64,000 nt of DNA from Ancylobacter lacus (GTDB taxonomy: Bacteria > Pseudomonadota > Alphaproteobacteria > Rhizobiales > Xanthobacteraceae). The notes under the pieces were generated by a model that was given only the letters and a program-made list of their open reading frames with translations, made no database searches and was not told the origin of the DNA. The position numbers were made by a program, and so were the translations under genes. This document shows, piece by piece, positions 1 to 7,608 of this stretch (position 1 is its first letter; every line of letters begins with the position of its first letter). The stretch covers positions 62,001-126,000 of the forward strand of contig NZ_JAHBGE010000078.1 of NCBI RefSeq assembly GCF_018390635.1, read 5' to 3'.

Positions 1-890
1 CCGCGCCGCTCGGTGCCCCCTTCCGCGCGGCGCTGGTGCAGATGCGCAGCGGCCGCGACGTGGCGGCGAACGTCGCCGCGGCCTCCGCTTTCATCCGCGA
101 GGCCGCCGCGGCGGGGGCGAGCTATGTGCAGACGCCGGAAATGACCGGCACCATGGAGGAGAGCCGGGAGAAGCTGTTCGCCGTGCTGCACGACGAGGAG
201 AGCGACCCCGCGCTCGCCGCCTTCCGGGCGCTGGCGGCGGAGCTGCGCATCCATCTCCACATCGGCTCGCTGGCGATCCGGGCGAGCGAGCACCGCGCCG
301 CCAACCGCGCCTTCCTGCTGGGGCCGGACGGGGCGATCCGCGCCCGCTACGACAAGATCCACATGTTCGACGTCACGCTGCCCAATGGCGACGTCTACCG
401 CGAATCCGAGGCCTACCGCCCCGGCGACCTCGCGGTGCTGGCCGACCTGCCGCAGATCAGGCTCGGCTTCTCGATCTGCTACGATCTGCGCTTTCCCGCG
501 CTGTTCCGCGCGCTGGCCGAGAGCGGGGCGGGGATGATCGCGGTGCCGGCGGCCTTCACCCGCACCACCGGCGAGGCGCACTGGCACGTCCTGCTGCGGG
601 CGCGCGCGATCGAGACCGGCAGCTTCGTGCTGGCCGCCGCGCAGGGCGGCGTCCATGAGAATGGCCGCCACACCTTCGGCCATAGCCTCATCATCGACCC
701 GTGGGGCGAAATCCTCGCCGAGGCCGGCACCGAGCCGGGCGTGATCCACGCCGAGATCGACCCCGCCAAGGTTCTGGCGGTGCGCGGGCGCATTCCCTCG
801 CTGCAGAACGGCCGCCGCTTCGAGCTGATCGCCCCGTCCGAGGTGGAGTATCTCCACCTCGTGCCGCCGGCGGCGGGGGATGCGGCATGA
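1..890 (+). CDS. Carbon-nitrogen hydrolase (nitrilase/omega-amidase type), 5' end outside the window
   Basis: Nitrilase-superfamily amidase, probably acting on a small amide such as deaminated glutathione or an omega-amide. The reading frame is open to the left edge (in-frame residues before the first internal GTG/ATG still look like the family's first beta strand, FRAALVQM), so the true start lies upstream. The catalytic triad is visible: Glu codon 138-140 in TPEMTG, Lys codon 354-356 in YDKIHMFD, Cys codon 477-479 in SICYDLRF. The stop overlaps the ATG of the DUF1178 gene (ATGA), so the two are translationally coupled. Substrate cannot be told from sequence alone. Confidence 0.9.
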   Translation, partial: APLGAPFRAALVQMRSGRDVAANVAAASAFIREAAAAGASYVQTPEMTGTMEESREKLFAVLHDEESDPALAAFRALAAELRIHLHIGSLAIRASEHRAANRAFLLGPDGAIRARYDKIHMFDVTLPNGDVYRESEAYRPGDLAVLADLPQIRLGFSICYDLRFPALFRALAESGAGMIAVPAAFTRTTGEAHWHVLLRARAIETGSFVLAAAQGGVHENGRHTFGHSLIIDPWGEILAEAGTEPGVIHAEIDPAKVLAVRGRIPSLQNGRRFELIAPSEVEYLHLVPPAAGDAA

Positions 891-1351
891 TCCTTTACCG
901 GCTGGTCTGCTCCGCCGAGCACGAATTCGAAAGCTGGTTCCGCGATTCCGCGGCGTATGACGACCAGAAGGCCCGCCGGCTGGTGACCTGCCCGGTCTGC
1001 GCCTCGCCCGAGGTGGAAAAGGCCATCATGGCGCCCCGGCTCGGCCGCGCCCCGGCGGAAGCGGCGCCGGCCGCCGCGCCGCCGCCCGCCGCCGCCGAGG
1101 CGGCGCCGGTGGCGCTGCTGTCGGAGCCGGAGCAGGCGATGCGGGAAGCGCTGCGGGCGCTGCGCCAGCACGTGATCGCCCATTCGGACTATGTCGGCGA
1201 CGATTTCGCCACGCTCGCCCGCCGCATGCATGAGGGCGAGGAGGAGCGGCGCTCCATCCATGGCGAGGCCAGCGCCGAGGAAATCCGCGGCCTGATCGAG
1301 GACGAGATCGAGGTCCACCCGCTGCCGCATCTGCCGGACGAGCGGAACTGA
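887..1351 (+). CDS. DUF1178 family protein
   Basis: Conserved alphaproteobacterial protein of 154 aa with unknown function. The N-terminus (MILYRLVC) carries C8, H12, C35 and C38 (TCPVC), which resembles a small zinc ribbon. A variable Ala/Pro linker follows at about residues 55-75, then a conserved acidic helical region ending in HPLPHLPDE. The ATG at 887 is chosen because it overlaps the stop of the preceding amidase gene by four bases and gives the family's usual N-terminus. It converges on ccmG with a 28-base gap. Pairing with a nitrilase gene is common in Rhizobiales; function is not inferred. Confidence 0.85.
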   Translation: MILYRLVCSAEHEFESWFRDSAAYDDQKARRLVTCPVCASPEVEKAIMAPRLGRAPAEAAPAAAPPPAAAEAAPVALLSEPEQAMREALRALRQHVIAHSDYVGDDFATLARRMHEGEEERRSIHGEASAEEIRGLIEDEIEVHPLPHLPDERN

Positions 1352-1379
1352 CGCCCGAGCCGGGCGCCGGCCGGGCGCC

Positions 1380-2063
1380 TCAGTTCGACGGGGCGGCGGC
1401 CGGCGCCGCGTTTTCCGCCGGGGCCTGCATCGCCTTCTGCACCTCCGGCAGCAGCCGGGTCGCCGCGCCCTCCGCGTCGAGCGGGCCGATATATTTGTAG
1501 GCGATGCGGCCGTCCTTGCCGATGACGAAGGTCTCCGGCACGCCATAGACCCCCCAGTCGATCGCGGTGCGGCCGGAGGTGTCGACCCCGACCGCCGCAT
1601 AGGGATTGCCGAAGCGGCCGAGGAAGCGGCGGGCGTTCTCGGCGTCGTCCTTGTAGTTGAGGCCGACGAGGCGGAAATCCCCCGCCAGCTTCGACAGCTC
1701 GACCAGGACGGGATGCTCGTCGCGGCAGGGCACGCACCAGGAGGCGAACACGTTCAGCACCGTGACCCGGCCCTTCAGCTCCGCCGAGGTGAGGCCCGGC
1801 ACCGGCTGGCCGCCGGCATCGAGCCCGGCGAGCGGCGGCAGGTCGAGCGGGGGCGCCGCGCGCCCGATCAGCGCGGAGGGCAGCCGCGAGGGATCGCCCG
1901 AGAACAGCCGGCCATAGAACAGCGCCGCGAGCGCGGCGAACAGCAGGAGCGGCAGCAGCACCAGCAGCCGCGGCCGCCGCGCGGGCGCCGCACCTTCCTG
2001 CGCCCCACCGGCGGCGCTCTCCTGCGTCCCACCGGCGGGCGTGGTCGGCTCCGGCGCGCTCAC
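1380..2063 (-). CDS. ccmG: Thiol:disulfide interchange protein CcmG/DsbE
   Basis: Membrane-anchored periplasmic thioredoxin-like protein of 227 aa that keeps apocytochrome c cysteines reduced for heme ligation. It has a Pro/Ala-rich N-terminal stretch, one membrane segment at about residues 33-49, and a thioredoxin fold with active site WCVPC (C110, C113) followed by the cis-Pro loop in GVYGVPET. The C-terminus is Ala/Pro-rich. The GTG start at 2063 overlaps the ccmD stop (GTGA), showing tight coupling to ccmC-ccmD. A TTG or ATG start giving a better Shine-Dalgarno is not seen. Confidence 0.9.
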   Translation of the reverse strand: MSAPEPTTPAGGTQESAAGGAQEGAAPARRPRLLVLLPLLLFAALAALFYGRLFSGDPSRLPSALIGRAAPPLDLPPLAGLDAGGQPVPGLTSAELKGRVTVLNVFASWCVPCRDEHPVLVELSKLAGDFRLVGLNYKDDAENARRFLGRFGNPYAAVGVDTSGRTAIDWGVYGVPETFVIGKDGRIAYKYIGPLDAEGAATRLLPEVQKAMQAPAENAAPAAAPSN

Positions 2064-2233
2064 GGCCGTCCGCCCCGGCTGTCGGAGCGGCGCCGCACGC
2101 CGCGGGCCTCCATCTCGTCGAGGCTGCGACGCAGCAGCCGGCCATCGACCGCGATCCACAGCACCAGCCCCAGCAGGACGACGGCGCTGCCGGCATAGGC
2201 GGCAACAATGAAGGAGGCGTGGTCGCCGAGCAT
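2060..2233 (-). CDS. ccmD: Heme exporter protein CcmD
   Basis: Small 57-aa membrane protein of the heme-handling complex for cytochrome c maturation; in the family it helps release holo-CcmE from CcmABC. The protein begins MLGDHASFIVAAYAGSAVV, has a single membrane helix (about residues 8-29) and a basic Arg-rich cytoplasmic tail, exactly the CcmD pattern. It sits between ccmC (9-base gap) and ccmG (4-base overlap). The call rests on topology, size and position as much as on sequence, because CcmD proteins are short and divergent. Confidence 0.85.
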   Translation of the reverse strand: MLGDHASFIVAAYAGSAVVLLGLVLWIAVDGRLLRRSLDEMEARGVRRRSDSRGGRP

Positions 2234-2242
2234 GGGCTCTCC

Positions 2243-2977
2243 TCAGGCGAAGGCGGCTTCGGCCGCGGCCCGCGCCTCGAGCGCCCGCAGGCGCCGGCGC
2301 AGGATCTCGTTGCGCATGGCGGCGAGATGCAGCGTGACCATAAGCAGGGTGAAGCCCACCGCGCTCAGCAGCAGCGGCCACAGCAGGCTGGGGTCGATGG
2401 TCGGCCCGCCCATGCGGAACACCGAGGCCGGCTGGTGCAGCGTGTTCCACCAGTCCACCGAGAACTTCACGATCGGCACGTTGACGAAGCCGACCAGCGT
2501 CAGCACCGCCGCGGCACGGCCGGCCTGGCCGGCATCCTCGATCGCCGAGCGCAGCGCCAGCAGGCCGAGATAGAGCAGCAGCAGCACCAGCATCGAGGTG
2601 AGGCGGGCGTCCCACACCCAGTAGGTGCCCCACATCGGCCGGCCCCACAGCGAGCCGGTCAGCAGGCAGAGAAAGGCGAACACCGCGCCGATCGGCGCCA
2701 TCGCCTTGTGCGCGACATCGGCCAGCGGGTGGCGCCAGACCAGGATGCCGAGCGCCGACACCGCCAGCGCGGTGTAGCCGGCCATGGCCAGCCAGGCGAA
2801 CGGCACGTGAATGTACATGATCTTCACGGTCTCGCCCTGCTGGTAGTCCGCCGGGGCCTGGAAGGCGAGCCAGAGGGCGACCAGCAGCACCGCGGCGGTG
2901 AGCGCGGCGAGCCACGGCAGCACGCGCCCGGCGAGGCCGAGAAAGCGCGTGGGATTGGCGTAGTCCATGATCGCCAT
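2243..2977 (-). CDS. ccmC: Heme ABC transporter permease CcmC
   Basis: Integral membrane protein of 244 aa that loads heme onto CcmE in cytochrome c biogenesis. Six hydrophobic segments are visible; the tryptophan-rich heme-binding loop reads WGTYWVWDARLT, and the two flanking histidines that ligate heme in the family lie in YIHVPFAW and NTLHQP. The start at 2977 (MAIMDYAN) is preceded by AGGAGG 11 bases upstream; a second Met three codons in is possible. ccmA and ccmB, which usually precede ccmC, are not upstream: the next gene is an unrelated acetyltransferase on the other strand. Confidence 0.93.
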   Translation of the reverse strand: MAIMDYANPTRFLGLAGRVLPWLAALTAAVLLVALWLAFQAPADYQQGETVKIMYIHVPFAWLAMAGYTALAVSALGILVWRHPLADVAHKAMAPIGAVFAFLCLLTGSLWGRPMWGTYWVWDARLTSMLVLLLLYLGLLALRSAIEDAGQAGRAAAVLTLVGFVNVPIVKFSVDWWNTLHQPASVFRMGGPTIDPSLLWPLLLSAVGFTLLMVTLHLAAMRNEILRRRLRALEARAAAEAAFA

Positions 2978-3386
2978 GGCGGCCCGGTCCTCCTGCGGCG
3001 CTCGCGCGGCGCCGTCCGGCGGTTCTAGTCGTCGCGGCCGGCCGCCGCAACACGGCAGGGTGCGGCACAACGCTGATGTGAAACCGCCGCGGCCGCGGCG
3101 AAGGGTGGCGGCGTGCGGCGCGGCGCAGGGGGCGCGGCGGGCAGCGCGCGGCCTGCCGCTCGGTCACGGCACGGTTCCGTGATCGCCGGATCCGGGCCGG
3201 ACCGACGAAAGCCCGATGAATGCCCGGTGAATGCCACGTTCAGCGCCGATTCCTCGGCTGTCACTAGAGTGCGATCCCATCGGGGCGTGCTCTCGCGTGC
3301 CTTCAGGAAGCGCGTCGCCGTCCGGGATGCGCATTGCCGCGACCAGGGCGCTCCGGGACCGGAGGCCCGTCCGAGGGAGGGACAGC
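2978..3386. other. Divergent intergenic region ccmC / GNAT gene
   Basis: A 409-base gap between the divergent ccmC and acetyltransferase genes. It must carry both promoters, but I see no convincing -35/-10 pair. Open frames here are GC-driven and lack family resemblance. The segment around 3230-3290 is slightly less GC-rich and is the likeliest promoter zone for the rightward gene. Confidence 0.4.
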
Positions 3387-3971
3387 ATGATCGACGCCGC
3401 GCCCATCTACCCCGCCGTGCTCGCTTCGGCCGGTTTGCGCATCCGCCGCGCCACCGCCGGCGACCTCCCGGAAATCCGCCGCCTGCAGGCGGACGCCCTG
3501 CGCAGCGCCGCCATCCGCCTGCACGGGGCGGAGCTGGAGGAGACGCTGCCGCGGCTCGACGTGCTGGAACCGGAGCCGAGCGAGGCGGGCGGCTTCTTCA
3601 TCGCCGAGATCGAGGGCGAGCCGGTCGCCTGCGGCGGCTGGTCGTGGCGGGCGCCGGCGGGCGGTGGCGAGGGCATCGAGCTTCCGGCGAAGGACGGCCG
3701 GGCGGTGTGCCGGGTCCACGGCTTCTGCGTGCACCCGCTGTTCATCCGTCACGGCATCGGCGCCACGCTGATGGCCCGAATCGACCGCGACATGCGGGCG
3801 AGCGGGGTGGTCCGGGCGCAGGCGGCCATCGCCTTCGGCGCGGTGGGCTTCTTCGCCGGGCGGGGCTGGCAGTCGCGCGGCGCGGTGTTCGGCATGCTCG
3901 ACGGCGGCATGGTTTTTCTGGGCGTGCAGATGGAGAAGCGGCTTCCGGCCGCGAGCTACCAGGCGGCGTGA
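3387..3971 (+). CDS. GNAT family N-acetyltransferase
   Basis: Acetyl-CoA-dependent acyltransferase of 194 aa with unknown acceptor. The N-terminal strand LRIRRATAGDLPEI is the typical GNAT opening, a central FFIAEIEGEPVACGG strand follows, and motif A (CVHPLFIRHGIGATLM, residues 114-129) supplies the pyrophosphate-binding loop. The C-terminus GFFAGRGW then GVQMEKRL fits the closing strands. The ATG at 3387 has GGGAGG eight bases upstream and is preferred over further-upstream in-frame starts, which would add a low-complexity Arg/Ser stretch. Monocistronic; it converges on the diguanylate cyclase gene. Confidence 0.85.
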   Translation: MIDAAPIYPAVLASAGLRIRRATAGDLPEIRRLQADALRSAAIRLHGAELEETLPRLDVLEPEPSEAGGFFIAEIEGEPVACGGWSWRAPAGGGEGIELPAKDGRAVCRVHGFCVHPLFIRHGIGATLMARIDRDMRASGVVRAQAAIAFGAVGFFAGRGWQSRGAVFGMLDGGMVFLGVQMEKRLPAASYQAA

Positions 3972-4037
3972 AGGCTGGCCTCGGGGGCGCGTCGCGGCGG
4001 GCGCCACGCCTCCCCGGGCGGCGGCCTCCGGGCGTTT

Positions 4038-5519
4038 CTAGCCGATCGAGCCGGCGGCGATGTAGTCGCAGGCCTCCCAGCGGTTGCGGCCGGACTGCTT
4101 GGCGCGATAGAGCGCCTCGTCCGCCACCATCAGCAGCGGCCCCAGCTCGGGCGGCGCCTGCCAGGCGGTGGCGACGCCGATGCTGACCGTCACTTCGAGG
4201 CGCCGGTCGTGGCCGATCTCGACCGGTGTCGTCGCGAACACCCGGCAAATGCGCTCGGCCACCGCGGCGGCCTCCGCCGCCGTGCAGGCGGACAGCAGGA
4301 CGGCGAACTCCTCGCCGCCCATGCGGGCGAGGGTGTCGCGCTCGCGCACATTCTGCTCCAGCAGCCGGGCGAAGGCGACCAGCACCCGGTCGCCGGCGAC
4401 ATGGCCGTGGGTGTCGTTGATCGATTTGAAGCGGTCGATGTCCAGCATGAGCATCGCCACCGGGGCGCGCTCGATCACCAGCCGGTCGAGCGCCTGGGTG
4501 GCGCGCTCGCCGAAGGCGGTGCGGTTCGGCAGGCTGGTGAGCGGGTCGTGATTGGCGAGAAACCGCAGCCGCTCCATCAGCGCCACGTTGGACTGCATCG
4601 AGCTCGCCACCATCAGCGGCGCGAAGGCGATGAGGGTGACGCCGAGCCGGATCGACAGCAGCGCCTGCGCGCTGTGCACGTCCACCGTGATGTCGAGCCC
4701 GCCATTGGCGATGGCGATGAGGCTCGATGCGGCGAAGCCGAGCGTCAGCAGGCAGCTCGTGAACATGGAATAGCGGATGGCGCACCAGAGCAGCGCCGGC
4801 ACCGGGAAGGCGACCGCCCCCGGGCCTCCCACGATCATCGCCCCCGCCCCGGACGCCGCCAGCGCGAAGGCGGGCAGCAGATCCCAGCCCGCCACCGGCC
4901 CCGCCGCCCGGCGGGCGCCGCCTTTCACCACCGCGCGCAGGCCGCGCGGCAGGGTGAGCATCACCGGCAGGATGACCATGTAGTTGAGCAGTTCCGTCAG
5001 GAACCAGAACACCCACGCCTCGCCGAACCCGCCGCCATAGAGCGCGATCGAGATCACCGCCCCGGTCAGCGCGGCGGCGGCCGAGGCGGCGGCGGCGACG
5101 AGGCCGAGATTGAGCACGGAGCCCGGCCGGGCAAGGCGCCGGTCCTCCTCGCCCACCATGCCGAAGGCGATGTAGCCCACCGCGACGCCGGACAGATTGG
5201 CGGCGCTGAGCAGCATCGTCAGGTGGAAGCTGCCGCCGCTCGCGAGGTCGGCGAGCACGAAGCCCAGCGCCGCGAACACCCAGGAGAGCGGGTTGGCCAG
5301 CATGGGAAACCGCACCATCGCCCCCAGCATCAGCGCATTGGCGGGCCAGAACGCGGCGAGATGGCCGGCGGTGCGGGTGACGATGCCGAACATCGCCCAC
5401 ACGAAGACGGCGAGCCCCAGCAGCGCGGCATAATAGAGGGTGTCGAGTTCGATCCATGACGCCGCGATGCGCCTGGCGGGCGCGGGCTCCCGCTCGGTGG
5501 TCAAGTGCCGATGTGGCAT
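4038..5519 (-). CDS. Diguanylate cyclase with N-terminal MASE1 membrane sensor
   Basis: c-di-GMP synthase of 493 aa in the inner membrane. Residues about 28-310 form a MASE1-type bundle of around eight hydrophobic segments (AAFWPANALMLGAMVRF is characteristic). The GGDEF domain begins at RLRFLANHDPLTSLPNR (about 318) and has the active signature GGEEF (401-405). An inhibitory I-site RERD (392-395) lies five residues before it, so product feedback is expected. ATG 5519 is chosen; an in-frame ATG at 5660 would add 47 residues encoded by an AT-rich segment that looks like promoter DNA, but it cannot be excluded. Confidence 0.9.
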   Translation of the reverse strand: MPHRHLTTEREPAPARRIAASWIELDTLYYAALLGLAVFVWAMFGIVTRTAGHLAAFWPANALMLGAMVRFPMLANPLSWVFAALGFVLADLASGGSFHLTMLLSAANLSGVAVGYIAFGMVGEEDRRLARPGSVLNLGLVAAAASAAAALTGAVISIALYGGGFGEAWVFWFLTELLNYMVILPVMLTLPRGLRAVVKGGARRAAGPVAGWDLLPAFALAASGAGAMIVGGPGAVAFPVPALLWCAIRYSMFTSCLLTLGFAASSLIAIANGGLDITVDVHSAQALLSIRLGVTLIAFAPLMVASSMQSNVALMERLRFLANHDPLTSLPNRTAFGERATQALDRLVIERAPVAMLMLDIDRFKSINDTHGHVAGDRVLVAFARLLEQNVRERDTLARMGGEEFAVLLSACTAAEAAAVAERICRVFATTPVEIGHDRRLEVTVSIGVATAWQAPPELGPLLMVADEALYRAKQSGRNRWEACDYIAAGSIG

Positions 5520-5582
5520 CGCGCGTCTCAAGTGTTCTGCGAGGCTGGAATATCCAGGGTGCGTGGCCAGTCGGCCGGTACA

Positions 5583-5614
5583 CGAGAAAACCGCAACAGT
5601 AGAAAATTGCAACA
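5583..5614 (-). promoter_or_regulatory. Tandem 16-bp repeat upstream of the diguanylate cyclase gene
   Basis: On the minus strand two adjacent 16-base units read TGTTGCAATTTTCTAC (5614-5599 is the first) and TGTTGCGGTTTTCTCG; TGTTGC and TTTTCT are identical in both, 12 of 16 positions overall. The pair lies 64-95 bases upstream of the chosen start in an AT-rich island (about 5577-5670) within otherwise 70% GC DNA. This is the layout of an activator or operator with two half-sites on nearly the same helix face. The binding protein is unknown. Confidence 0.4.
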
Positions 5615-5696
5615 AAATAGAAGTAATGTGCATGCATATTATGCGTAATGGCCTTTTCATTGGGCATCATGCCCACAGGTCATGGCGCAACGGCAT

Positions 5697-5722
5697 ACCA
5701 CCCGGCGGTTGCGCCGGGTGGT
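5697..5722 (-). terminator. Hairpin downstream of the pyruvate kinase-like gene
   Basis: Perfect 11-bp inverted repeat (ACCACCCGGCG and CGCCGGGTGGT, 4-base loop) about 80 bases beyond the stop of the gene ending at 5802 on the minus strand. No T tract follows, so it may end transcription with Rho or protect the mRNA 3' end. Confidence 0.5.
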
Positions 5723-5801
5723 CTGGGAGACCGGTCGGGTTGTCTGGCTGGACGGCGTGCATAGGCGCCGTGCGCGGCGCGCTGGCAGGGCGGGCCGGAC
5801 C

Positions 5802-7310
5802 CTACCAGGACTGCAGCGCGCGCAGCGTCGGCGTCTTCTTGTCCAGATGCGCGCTCATGCGGCCGAGCAGGCGGTCCAGCAGGTCGATCGCCTCTTCCAC
5901 CGCCGGGCCCTTGTTGAGCATCACGCATTCGGCCCGGGCCGCCATGGCGGCGTCGGTCATCTCGCCGCGCGAGGGGGTGCCGTCGCGCACGAGGTCTTCC
6001 AGCACCTGCGTCGCCCAGATCGCCGGAACGGCGGCGGCCTCGCAGATCCAGAGCAGTTCCTCCTGCATCTCCGCCATCCGCTCGAAGCCGATCTCGGCGG
6101 CGAGATCGCCGCGCGCGATCATCACGCTGAAGGGGCCGCGCCGGGCGGCGCGGGCGATGAGGTCCGGCAGGTTGGCCAGCGCTTCCGGCCGCTCCACCTT
6201 CGCCATCAGCCCCAGCGGGCGGCCGGTGCCGAGCCGCGCGATGGCGGCGTCGAGCAGGTCGATGTCCTCCGGCCGGCTGACGAAGGAGTAGCCGAGCAGG
6301 TCGGCGCATTCGAGCACGGTGGCGAGATCGTCCGTATCCTTCGCCGTCAGCGGGGAGAGGCCGAGCGCGGTGTCGGGCAGGTTGATGCCCTTCTCCGGCT
6401 TCAGCCTGGTGCCGTCGGCGCGGGCGTGGCGGATGCGGATGATGGCCTCGTCGCCGGAAACGCTCTCGACCACGCCCTCCACCTTGCCGTCGTCGTAGCG
6501 CACCCGGTCGCCCACCGTCAGCCGGGTGACGATCTCCGGCAGCGAGACGGCGGCGGAGAAGGCGGCGTCCTCGTCGATGCGCGGCGCGCCATGGGCGACG
6601 AGGCGCAGCGCGTCCCCGGTCCGCAGCCGTCCGTCCGGCTTGCCTTTCTTCATCGGCAGCACCGCGCCGGTGCGGATCTTGGGGCCGGCAATGTCCATCA
6701 GCACGGTGATGCGGCGGCCGAGCGCCTCGCCGGCGGCGCGGACATGCCCGGCCATGGCGCGCCACGCGGCGGCGTCGTCATGGGCGCAGTTGATGCGCGC
6801 GACATCCATGCCGTGGCGGGCGAGGGAGAGCACATAGGCGGGGTCGCCGGCCGCCTCGCTCGGCAGCGTCACCATGATGCGGGTGTAGCGGCCCGCCGGC
6901 TCGGCGCCGAAGATCGTCTCGCTGGCGGCATCGAGCCGGTTTTCCCCGGCAAAGAAGGTGGCGGCGTCCGGCGGGACGGTGGGGGAGGGGCGGCCTTCCA
7001 GCGCGCTCGCGGCGGCGATCACCGAGTCCAGCGTGGGCAGCACCCGGCCCTCCAGCCGGCCGAGGGAGGAGAGGCCGCGCCGCATGAGCTGCCGCTGCAG
7101 CGCGCGCAGGTCGTGGTGGCGCAGCGCGAGGTAATGGGCGAGATTGGCGAGGGCGTCGTCCTCCCGACCCGCCAGCGCGGCGAAGCGCGCCGCCAGCGGC
7201 GCCGCCTCGTCCAGCACCGCCCGGCGCAGCGCCTCCAGCGCCTCGCGCAGCGCGGTGTCGCCCACCGTGTCCTCGAATGCCGCCGGCACGCTGTCCTGAA
7301 CGTTCATCAT
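5802..7310 (-). CDS. Pyruvate kinase-like protein with N-terminal extension and no C-terminal domain
   Basis: 502 aa. Residues about 1-135 are a helical extension unlike classical pyruvate kinase. From about 143 (RYTRIMVTLP) the protein follows the kinase barrel and B domain: NCAHDD replaces the usual NFSHG, then MDIAGPKIRTG (206-216), LMAKVERPEAL, VMIARGDLAAEIGFERM, ATQVLEDLVRDGTPSRGEMTDAA and VMLNKGP. It stops about 30 residues after the last barrel motif, so the allosteric C-terminal domain is missing. Pyruvate kinase activity is plausible because the K-x-E and ARGDL motifs remain, but regulation must differ, and a related phosphotransfer role is possible. Monocistronic, divergent from ffh. 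Confidence 0.8.
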   Translation of the reverse strand: MMNVQDSVPAAFEDTVGDTALREALEALRRAVLDEAAPLAARFAALAGREDDALANLAHYLALRHHDLRALQRQLMRRGLSSLGRLEGRVLPTLDSVIAAASALEGRPSPTVPPDAATFFAGENRLDAASETIFGAEPAGRYTRIMVTLPSEAAGDPAYVLSLARHGMDVARINCAHDDAAAWRAMAGHVRAAGEALGRRITVLMDIAGPKIRTGAVLPMKKGKPDGRLRTGDALRLVAHGAPRIDEDAAFSAAVSLPEIVTRLTVGDRVRYDDGKVEGVVESVSGDEAIIRIRHARADGTRLKPEKGINLPDTALGLSPLTAKDTDDLATVLECADLLGYSFVSRPEDIDLLDAAIARLGTGRPLGLMAKVERPEALANLPDLIARAARRGPFSVMIARGDLAAEIGFERMAEMQEELLWICEAAAVPAIWATQVLEDLVRDGTPSRGEMTDAAMAARAECVMLNKGPAVEEAIDLLDRLLGRMSAHLDKKTPTLRALQSW

Positions 7311-7608
7311 CGCCTCCGCAGATGTCGGCGCGAAGCTAGGGGCGCGCTGTTACGGCGCCGTGACCTGGGTCAAGCCGGCGCGGGCGGGGCCGGCCGGGCG
7401 CTCCTCGCGGCGGCGCCAAAGCCGGCCGGGGCCCGCCAATCTTGACTTCGCGGGGCGCCGCGCGTATCTCCCGCCCATCCTCGCACTCTCCGCGAGCCGT
7501 CCCGCCGCCCGGTCCCTGAGGCCGGAGGTCCACGCCCGACAGCGCTGAGCGCCCTCGGGCGCGTTCGGCATTGCGCAGATCGCAGGAACCGATGGAGCGA
7601 GCGAACGC

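Noticed and set aside
7311-7608. 4.5S RNA gene next to ffh
   Set aside because: The conserved apical motif of SRP RNA was not found in the gap on either strand.
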